DNA of 29,978 bases, taken from assembly GCA_003165455.1 (NCBI GenBank), contig PLUJ01000211.1, positions 727-30,704 of the forward strand, given 5' to 3'. Source of the DNA: Acidobacteriaceae bacterium (GTDB lineage: Bacteria > Acidobacteriota > Terriglobia > Terriglobales > Acidobacteriaceae). Every line of letters starts with the position of its first letter. Position 1 is the first letter of the stretch. The notes below the pieces were generated by a model. That model was not told where the DNA came from and did no database searches. It was given only the letters and a program-made list of their open reading frames with translations. Both the position numbers and the translations under genes were made by a program. This document shows positions 23,935 to 29,978 of this stretch, piece after piece.

Positions 23935-25364
23935 TTGGATTTATTTTGGAATTCATCTTGGGATTCATCGCGAACGGCCGCAATCGAGATTTCAGGTTCC
24001 AGTTCAACTCTGTCGCGGGGAACCGAGAGCTGCATAAGGGTCCCGCCACGCGCGGGAGCAGAAAATGAAATTGTTCCACCCATCAGTTCCGCTCGCTCGC
24101 GCATAGCGACCAATCCAATACCCTTTTTTGCAGGCCGGGAGTCTGATGGCAGTTTAATGCCAACGCCTTCATCCTCTACTTCCAATTCGAAAGAAGTATT
24201 GAGAAAGCGAAGACGCACCCGGGCCGTCTTTGAGTTGGAATGCCTGGCTACGTTATTTAGCGCTTCCTGCAAGATGCGGTAAATCTGCACAGCTGCATTA
24301 TGGCCGACTTGAAACGGTTTGCCATGCTTGGCATAGGATATGGCAATTCCGGTCTGTCTTTCCACGGTTGGGATGTACCAATCCAGCGTGGGCTCCAGTC
24401 CGGCTTCATCGAGCATCACCGGATGCAGAGCCTGTGAGAGGGTGCGCACGCGGTCGAGAGTCTCCTGGGCAATGAGGCGGACCTCCAGCAGGTCGGCGCG
24501 AAGAGTTGAGCCTTCGGGTGCATGAGTGCTCGACCGCGCAAGCATTGCTCCCATTGCGGTGAGGATCTGACCGAACTCATCGTGAAGCTCCCGGGAGATG
24601 TATTGCAAGGTCGATTCCTGCGTTGAGATCAGTTTCTGAGCCAGTTCACTGCGGCGCTTCGATAGTTCGGCCAGGCGAGCAAATAAGCGCCGATTCCAGC
24701 GCATCAGCGAGAGACCTGTTAACAGAACGGCCGCAAGGGTGGCGGCGAGAAAAAGATATACTTGTCGCTGAACCCGGTCATAAATCTGAACGATGCGTTG
24801 GGCGGCCTGCTCTTCGCTTTGGCTATCCTGCACCAGAAAGCGGGAGACCGTGGTACTGAGGGCGGCCTGGCGGGCCTGCAGCGAGATTTGAATTTGTGTT
24901 CTGGCTTGTTTTTCGTTACCGGAAGATGCGAGTGCGAAGACGCGGTCTACGGCATCCCAGAATTGGTTGAGCGAACCGGTGAGCGCATCGCGCTGCTCCG
25001 GGGTACGAATGGTCGGAGCGAGCGAGGCTTCCAGGTGAACGGCGTCGTTCAGGTCGGTGCGTATCCGTCCGAACTGCGCCGACCACGCGCTTAGCGGATA
25101 GTGCTCGTCATTATCCGTCACGTCGCGATCGGTCATGTCACGCATCGCGACGGCCAGCAGATTCAGATCGTTCTGAATGCGAAGCAACTGGAGAGAATCT
25201 CTGCGTCCGCGGTCAATGAGTTCGGATTGCAGCTTGCGTAATCCCGCCACCTGCCAGGTAATGTAGACCGAATAAGCCACCACGGCAGCCAGCGTAACCA
25301 CCAGGCCGAGCAGCAAGCCCAGGGTGGGAGAACGCACCTGCGAAGAAGAGCGAGGCACGCCCAT
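23931..25364 (-). CDS. Membrane sensor histidine kinase (HisKA_3 / NarX-like)
   Basis: A 477-residue sensor kinase. I choose the ATG at 25364 because a membrane helix follows directly (TLGLLLGLVVTLAAVVAYSV); the open frame reaches 140 residues further upstream, but that part runs into the divergent ABC gene and looks non-coding. The region between the first helix and the second (YLFLAATLAAVLLTGLSL) is a ~150-residue helical periplasmic sensor, probably a four-helix bundle. The HisKA_3 phosphoacceptor is His261 in ISRELHDEFGQ. The ATPase part shows LQEALNNVARHS, EDEGVGI and GIGLVAMRERAELMGG. It should phosphorylate the regulator encoded next. The signal is unknown. The start lies 103 bp from the divergent ABC exporter start. 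Confidence 0.94.
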   Translation of the reverse strand: MGVPRSSSQVRSPTLGLLLGLVVTLAAVVAYSVYITWQVAGLRKLQSELIDRGRRDSLQLLRIQNDLNLLAVAMRDMTDRDVTDNDEHYPLSAWSAQFGRIRTDLNDAVHLEASLAPTIRTPEQRDALTGSLNQFWDAVDRVFALASSGNEKQARTQIQISLQARQAALSTTVSRFLVQDSQSEEQAAQRIVQIYDRVQRQVYLFLAATLAAVLLTGLSLMRWNRRLFARLAELSKRRSELAQKLISTQESTLQYISRELHDEFGQILTAMGAMLARSSTHAPEGSTLRADLLEVRLIAQETLDRVRTLSQALHPVMLDEAGLEPTLDWYIPTVERQTGIAISYAKHGKPFQVGHNAAVQIYRILQEALNNVARHSNSKTARVRLRFLNTSFELEVEDEGVGIKLPSDSRPAKKGIGLVAMRERAELMGGTISFSAPARGGTLMQLSVPRDRVELEPEISIAAVRDESQDEFQNKSK

Positions 25365-25467
25365 GAGGATACAACGGCGATGCGAACTGCGCCAGAAAAC
25401 CGTGAATGGAATGCGAATTGGCCCGTAATAATGAAGCGAAACCGGGTCCAGGGGAGTCCAAAGTAGC

Positions 25468-27372
25468 TTGAGTCCAGAGACTAAAACAGAGCAGAAGATT
25501 CCGAAGGTCGAGAGACTCCGCGCCATTTTACCGGAGGTCTGGAAGCTGATGCGGCCCCGCCGCGGGCTGCTGGCCCTCGGTTTTTTGCTGATGGTGATCA
25601 ACCGCGTGGCGGCACTGGTACTGCCGTATTCCACCAAGTTCCTCATCGACACCGTCATCTCCAAGCACCACATGAATAAATTGCTACCATTGGTGCTGGT
25701 AGTGCTGGGCGCGACGCTGGTGCAGGGCGTCACTTCTTTTTCCTTGACGCAATCCCTGTCAAAGGCCGCGCAGCGGCTGATCACGGAATTGCGCCAGCAG
25801 GTGCAAGCTCACATCTCTCGTCTGCCGGTTGCCTTTTACGATGTGAACAAGACTGGGGCGCTGGTCTCTCGAATCATGAGCGATGTGGAGGGGGTCCGCA
25901 ATCTGCTGGGAACGGGATTGGTGGATTTTGTCGGGGGTCTGGTAACTTCCGGGATCGCCCTTTTCTTACTGCTACGGACCAGTCCGCAGATGACGTTGAT
26001 CGCGGTCAGCGCATTAGTTTGCTTTAGCGGCGCGCTCAATAAGGCCTTTGCGACCATCCGGCCGATTTTTCGCGAGCGCGGCAAAATCAATGCCGAGGTT
26101 ACGGGGCGGCTCACGGAGTCGTTGGGCGGCGTTCGCGTGATCAAGGGGTATCACGCGGAAGACCGCGAAGAGGCGATTTTCGCGACAGGGGTTCACCGGT
26201 TGCTCGAGAATGTCATGCGCACTTTAACCGCAACCTCTGTAATGAGCCTTTCCGCTAGCGTTCTGTTGGGGGTGGTGGGAGCGGTTACGATGTATGTGGG
26301 GGCGCACCAGATTCAATCGGGAACGCTGACGGTCGGCGGATTTGTTTCCTACACTCTGCTGCTGGGATTTCTGGTGGCGCCCATCATGCAGATCGTCTCC
26401 ATCGGAACTCAGCTCACGGAAGCTTTGGCGGGTCTGGAACGGACGCAGGAAATTATGCGGGAGCAGCCCGAAGATGAGGATCCGCGGCGTTTTACAGCGC
26501 TTCGCGACATTGTAGGTACTGTCGAATTTCACAATGTGAGCTTCACGTACGATGGGGTTCACGAAGTGCTCCACGACATTTCTTTTTGCGCGAACCCCGG
26601 AACCGTAACGGCGCTGGTCGGCTCCTCCGGGTCGGGAAAGTCCACGACCATTGGGCTCATTTCCGCGTTCTATACCGCGACCAAGGGTGTGATTGAAGTG
26701 GATGGCGTGGATCTCTCAACCGTTCTGCTGGATTCGTATCGAACTCGTCTGGGAGTTGTGCTGCAAGAGTCTTTTCTATTTGATGGGACGATTCGGGAAA
26801 ATGTGGCCTTCTCTCGTCCGGATGCGACGGAAGAGCAGATCATGCGTGCCAGCCGGATTGCGCGGGTGGATGAGTTCGCGGAATCATTCGCGGATAAATA
26901 TGAAACCATCGTCGGCGAACGCGGCGTGAAACTCTCAGGAGGCCAGAAGCAGCGCATCTCGATTGCGCGCGCCATTCTTGCAGAGCCACGCATTCTGATT
27001 CTGGATGAGGCAACCTCGAGTCTGGACTCCGAATCCGAACAGATGATTCAGCAAGGTCTGTCTTATTTGATGCAAGGCCGCACTACGTTTGTGATCGCAC
27101 ATCGTTTATCGACCATCCGGCGCGCGGACCAGATTCTGGTAATGGAACAAGGGCGGATCGTAGAGCGTGGCACGCATGAGCAACTATTTACCTTGCGCGG
27201 CCGCTACTACGACTTGTACACGCGACAGCATGGTGTGGAAGAGAATCTCTTCCTGGCGCCTGGCGAAGGAGACTCATTGGAGTTGGAGGATAAGGGAAAC
27301 GGGAACTCACCAGGTGCAAGCGGGATCAAGTCGACGGATGCCTTGAGTGTGCTGAAGGGTCAGGTGCGCTAG
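25468..27372 (+). CDS. ABC exporter, permease-ATPase fusion (MsbA-like)
   Basis: A 634-residue half-transporter that should work as a homodimer in the inner membrane. Six helices (about residues 30-320, starting LALGFLLMVINRVAALVLPYSTKFLID) form a type I exporter core. The ATPase follows: Walker A GSSGSGKS at 385-392, signature LSGGQ at 489-493, Walker B ILILDEATSSLD and the switch His in IAHRLS. The start is TTG at 25468, chosen because family members begin about ten residues before the LPEVWKLMRP segment and no in-frame ATG precedes Met28; GGGGAG lies about 12 bases upstream, so the start is less certain. Substrate is unknown: lipids, peptides or drugs are all possible. It is first in a tight four-gene run. 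Confidence 0.92.
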   Translation: MSPETKTEQKIPKVERLRAILPEVWKLMRPRRGLLALGFLLMVINRVAALVLPYSTKFLIDTVISKHHMNKLLPLVLVVLGATLVQGVTSFSLTQSLSKAAQRLITELRQQVQAHISRLPVAFYDVNKTGALVSRIMSDVEGVRNLLGTGLVDFVGGLVTSGIALFLLLRTSPQMTLIAVSALVCFSGALNKAFATIRPIFRERGKINAEVTGRLTESLGGVRVIKGYHAEDREEAIFATGVHRLLENVMRTLTATSVMSLSASVLLGVVGAVTMYVGAHQIQSGTLTVGGFVSYTLLLGFLVAPIMQIVSIGTQLTEALAGLERTQEIMREQPEDEDPRRFTALRDIVGTVEFHNVSFTYDGVHEVLHDISFCANPGTVTALVGSSGSGKSTTIGLISAFYTATKGVIEVDGVDLSTVLLDSYRTRLGVVLQESFLFDGTIRENVAFSRPDATEEQIMRASRIARVDEFAESFADKYETIVGERGVKLSGGQKQRISIARAILAEPRILILDEATSSLDSESEQMIQQGLSYLMQGRTTFVIAHRLSTIRRADQILVMEQGRIVERGTHEQLFTLRGRYYDLYTRQHGVEENLFLAPGEGDSLELEDKGNGNSPGASGIKSTDALSVLKGQVR

Positions 27373-27375
27373 CCC

Positions 27376-28137
27376 ATGAGTGTTAGCAATGGAGCTGAGC
27401 CGAACGTCGCCCCTGCTATTCGCGTGGAGGAGCTGTGCCGGCATTACCGCATGGGCGAAGCGCTGATTCGTGCCGTTGACGGAGTTAGCCTCACGGTTCC
27501 GGCCGGGGAGTTTGTAGCGCTTCTGGGAAGTTCTGGGTCAGGTAAATCTTCGGTCTTGAATTTGCTCGCCGGGCTGGATCGACCTACTTCCGGAAGCGTG
27601 ATTGTTCAGGAGAAAAATCTTGCCCAACTTTCCCGCGAAGAGCTGGCACGCTACCGGCTGCATACCGTGGGAATGGTGTTCCAATCATTCAACCTGATTC
27701 CTAACATGACTCTGGCGGAGAATGTGGAGCTGCCCATGCGTTTTGCGGAAGTCGACCGGGCCAAGCGGGACTCTATGGCACGGGAAGCGCTGGCGCGAGT
27801 TGGATTACAGAGCCGCGTAAATCATCGCCCAAGTGAGCTTTCGGGCGGAGAGCAACAACGCGCCGCGTTAGCGCGTGCGCTGATCAACCGTCCGCAACTT
27901 TTGCTGGCGGATGAACCTACGGGCAATCTCGACAGCCGCACCGGTACGGAAATTATGAATATGGTGCGCGAGTTCAACCAGCAATTGGGAATGACCGTCG
28001 TGATGGTGACGCATGAGCGTGCATTGGCGGAGCGTTACGCACAGCGCTTGATTTTTCTGGCGGATGGCAAACTGGTGGGCGACGAAGTGAATTCGCCTGT
28101 CGCCGCTGGTTCCGTTGCGGAAGGAGAGCGCTCTTGA
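27376..28137 (+). CDS. ABC exporter ATPase (MacB/LolD type)
   Basis: A 253-residue ATPase with Walker A GSSGSGKSS at 51-59, the Q-loop in VGMVFQSFNLIPNMTLAENVELP, signature LSGGEQQR from residue 155, and Walker B LLLADEPTGNLDSRTG. The NLIPxxTxxEN and PTGNLD wording is typical of the MacB/LolD/FtsE group, which drives FtsX-type permeases that use mechanical force on the periplasmic side rather than carrying substrates through the membrane. The partner is the next gene, whose start overlaps this stop. It begins 3 bases after the MsbA-like gene with a poor ribosome-binding site, so it relies on coupling to the upstream gene. Confidence 0.94.
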   Translation: MSVSNGAEPNVAPAIRVEELCRHYRMGEALIRAVDGVSLTVPAGEFVALLGSSGSGKSSVLNLLAGLDRPTSGSVIVQEKNLAQLSREELARYRLHTVGMVFQSFNLIPNMTLAENVELPMRFAEVDRAKRDSMAREALARVGLQSRVNHRPSELSGGEQQRAALARALINRPQLLLADEPTGNLDSRTGTEIMNMVREFNQQLGMTVVMVTHERALAERYAQRLIFLADGKLVGDEVNSPVAAGSVAEGERS

Positions 28138-29558
28138 AGTTGCCCGACCTCACGGAGTTGGCATTGCGCAATTTGCGCGAATCTTTACTACGAAATTCTC
28201 TGACCACAATCGGTATTTCGGTTGGCGTGGCATCGCTGGTCGCGATGTTGTCGCTGGGTATTGGACTTCAGCAGCTGGCGTCACGCCGTCTGATGAAATC
28301 AGGATTGTTCGACACGGTGGTGGTCACATCGCGGCGCGATTTGCGGAATTTTAATCGTGACGAAGAGCGCAATGGTCCCGCTCCGGGGGAGAGCCGCGTT
28401 CTGGACGAAGCGACGAGAACGGAAATTGAGCATCTTCCGAATGTACTGGAGGCGTACCCGGACATTCGTTTCATTACCGAGCTACGTTACGACGACAAGC
28501 CGCATTTAACGATGATTTCCGCGCTGCCCTCTTCAGCGAAATCGAATGATGCATTCGATTCGATGCCCGGGTCTTTCTTTTCTTCCGATACGGCACCGGA
28601 GGTAATTTTGCAGAAAACCTTCGCCGAGGAATTGCTTGGCAAAAGACTGGCGCGCGGAGTGGATGAAACCAACGTAGCTCAAATTGCTGCGCCGCTGTTG
28701 GGCAAGGAATTGACGATGCGCTACGCGCAGCGCGAAGCGTCCACTACATCGCCGCCGGCTGCATCTTCAACTTCGCCGCAGGATCATGACAGTTCGCTCA
28801 ATGAACAGAGCGTAGCGGAGTCCGCTTATTCCGTAGTCTCGCGAGAGTTGAAGCTGAAGATCGTCGGCGTCGCCGATCTCGATCCTGAGAGTATGCGGGG
28901 TCCAACCCGGGCGCGAGTATTTCTTCCGCTTAAGTTAGCCGAAAGCCTGCATGTGATGCAGCCTACGGATCTCCGCGAACTTTCGCGTCCTGTAAGCGAT
29001 CAGCCGGTTTACTCGTCGATCAGCGTGCGGGTTAAGAATCCTGGTCAGGTGCAGCCGGTGGAAGACGCCATCAAGAAGATGGGGTTCAATACTTTCTCCA
29101 TCCTTGATGCCAGCCGGAGCATACAGCAGTTTTTTAAAGTACTGGACGTGTTTCTGGGAATCTTCGGAAGCCTCGCTCTGGCAGTCGCCTTTATCGGGAT
29201 CGTGAATACGCTGGTGATGGCAATCCTCGAGCGACGCCGCGAAATTGGAATCATGAAAGCGATTGGCGCGAGCGATGGCGATGTTCGAAAGCTGTTCTTT
29301 GCAGAGGCCGGGGCCATGGGAATTCTGGGCGGCGTGGTTGGCGTCGCACTGGGATGGGCCATTGGGCAGATTATCAATCTCGGAACCAACGTATATTTAA
29401 AGTCTCAGTCATTCCCTCCTGAACATTTTTGGGCAGTGCCGTGGTGGCTGGTGGGGTTCGCAATTCTATTTTCCTTTTTGGTGAGTCTGGCCGCAGGACT
29501 GTATCCTGCAGGACGCGCCGCCCGTCTCGATCCCGTGCAAGCCTTGCGCTACGAGTGA
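28134..29558 (+). CDS. FtsX/MacB-type ABC permease
   Basis: A 474-residue membrane protein: one N-terminal helix (after LALRNLRESLLRNSLTTIGISVGV), a large periplasmic domain (residues ~55-330) and three C-terminal helices (FGSLALAVAFIGIVNTLVMAI, the MGILGGVVGVALGWAIG helix, and FAILFSFLVSLAAGLYP), ending in the family's ARLDPVQALRYE. It starts at TTG 28134 within the ATPase stop (TTGA); AAGGAG lies 7 bases ahead, which decides the start. The periplasmic domain holds a Ser/Thr/Pro-rich stretch (TTSPPAASSTSPQ, about residues 203-215) that looks disordered. No membrane-fusion partner gene (MacA-like) lies in the window, so it could act in lipoprotein or envelope work rather than drug efflux. Confidence 0.93.
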   Translation: MKLPDLTELALRNLRESLLRNSLTTIGISVGVASLVAMLSLGIGLQQLASRRLMKSGLFDTVVVTSRRDLRNFNRDEERNGPAPGESRVLDEATRTEIEHLPNVLEAYPDIRFITELRYDDKPHLTMISALPSSAKSNDAFDSMPGSFFSSDTAPEVILQKTFAEELLGKRLARGVDETNVAQIAAPLLGKELTMRYAQREASTTSPPAASSTSPQDHDSSLNEQSVAESAYSVVSRELKLKIVGVADLDPESMRGPTRARVFLPLKLAESLHVMQPTDLRELSRPVSDQPVYSSISVRVKNPGQVQPVEDAIKKMGFNTFSILDASRSIQQFFKVLDVFLGIFGSLALAVAFIGIVNTLVMAILERRREIGIMKAIGASDGDVRKLFFAEAGAMGILGGVVGVALGWAIGQIINLGTNVYLKSQSFPPEHFWAVPWWLVGFAILFSFLVSLAAGLYPAGRAARLDPVQALRYE

Positions 29559-29562
29559 GCGA

Positions 29563-29978
29563 ATGACCCGTCCGTATCTGCAAGTGCTCATTATCTTTGC
29601 CGCCCTCATGGCGTCCCTTCCGGCGGTATCGCAGACGCGTATCGATTGTGGAGCGATCAACAGCAAGGTTCTGAAACGTCCCGTTCGCTATTGTGTGTAC
29701 CTGCCAGAAAGCTACGATGCCGGCGCGCAGAAGCATCCACAATCTCATTACCCTGTACTTTATTTTCTTCATGGGCTCGGCGGGAACGAACAGCAACTTT
29801 TCGATAATGGCGGATGGACGCTTCTCGATGATCTGTGGAAGCGGCACAAGATCGGCGAATTTCTGATCGCCGCTCCGGACGGAGCGCGGACTTTCTACAT
29901 TAATTCGGCGGATGAAAAGGTGCGCTATAGCAATTTTTTCCTGCAGGAGTTCATTCCATACATTGAAACGAAATATCG
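29563..29978 (+). CDS. Secreted esterase, alpha/beta-hydrolase (esterase D / PHB-depolymerase-like), cut by window end
   Basis: Only the first 138 codons are present; the gene runs off the right edge. A signal peptide (VLIIFAALMASLPAVSQ) is followed by a typical putative-esterase opening: RPVRYCVYLPESYD, YPVLYFLHGLGGNEQQLFDNGGW with the oxyanion-hole HG, FLIAAPDGARTFYINS, and FFLQEFIPYIETKY just before where the nucleophile Ser elbow should appear beyond the window. The nucleophile and the rest of the triad therefore cannot be checked. It starts 4 bases after the FtsX-type permease stop, so it is probably the fourth gene of that operon. Substrates could be acetylated sugars, feruloyl esters or S-formylglutathione-like thioesters; secretion argues against the last. 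Confidence 0.85.
   Translation, partial: MTRPYLQVLIIFAALMASLPAVSQTRIDCGAINSKVLKRPVRYCVYLPESYDAGAQKHPQSHYPVLYFLHGLGGNEQQLFDNGGWTLLDDLWKRHKIGEFLIAAPDGARTFYINSADEKVRYSNFFLQEFIPYIETKY

Noticed and set aside
25365..25784. A 140-residue N-terminal extension of the histidine kinase frame
   Set aside because: It overlaps the start of the divergent ABC exporter and has non-coding-like composition, whereas the ATG at 25364 is followed at once by the first membrane helix.
29374..29847. A 157-codon minus-strand open frame
   Set aside because: Antisense to the end of the FtsX-type permease and to the secreted esterase, both of which have clear family features.

Overview
This window looks like a piece of an Acidobacteriota chromosome, probably class Terriglobia (Koribacter/Sulfotelmatobacter-like). 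That is an inference from gene style: a secreted S53 peptidase, two FG-GAP/ASPIC-UnbV (CRTAC1-type) proteins, a fused double ABC permease with an AAA-associated-C ATPase, and small CxxC...HxxC proteins of a kind I associate with this phylum. There is no rRNA or tRNA gene, CRISPR array, phage gene or transposase. The window is dense, ordinary chromosomal DNA with a few accessory-looking spots.

Layout. (1) 38-1198: a convergent pair of tiny genes, a CxxC/HxxC zinc-binding-like protein (+) and a charged helical protein (-), is present twice in tandem with matching flanks. (2) 1222-5613: a secreted sedolisin-type peptidase (-) and a secreted, probably lipid-anchored phosphoesterase with three C-terminal Ig-like repeats (+), separated by a gene-free stretch of about 430 bp. 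(3) 5574-12799, all minus: SnoaL-like fragment, PpiD/SurA-like folding factor, 4-alpha-glucanotransferase (malQ), NitT/TauT-type ABC ATPase and fused double permease. The permease end overlaps the phosphoesterase end by 40 bp. (4) 12826-15668: a GH2 exo-beta-glucosaminidase-like enzyme (+) behind a near-perfect 20-bp LacI-type palindrome. (5) 15715-17530 (-): a VOC-fold protein and an APC-family amino-acid permease. (6) 17703-18229 (+): a ParD/ParE-type toxin-antitoxin pair. (7) 18243-25364 (-): a likely four-gene operon, sensor histidine kinase, NarL-type response regulator, Tat-signal FG-GAP/ASPIC protein, and a 1164-residue TPR/FG-GAP/ASPIC protein with a large unassigned C-terminal region. 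The first three genes are joined by 4-bp start/stop overlaps. (8) 25468-29978 (+): an MsbA-type ABC exporter, a MacB/LolD-type ATPase, an FtsX/MacB-type permease and the start of a secreted esterase, packed with gaps of 3-4 bp or overlaps.

How the genes fit together. Most products act in the envelope or outside the cell: protease, phosphoesterase, glycosidase, esterase, CRTAC1 proteins, a periplasmic folding helper and transporters. This fits a heterotrophic Gram-negative soil bacterium that breaks down polymers. The most intriguing unit is region 7, where a membrane two-component system appears co-transcribed and translationally coupled with two large exported beta-propeller-like proteins of unknown function. 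The duplicated micro-cassette at the left edge and the operator-like palindrome before the GH2 gene are the next best leads.
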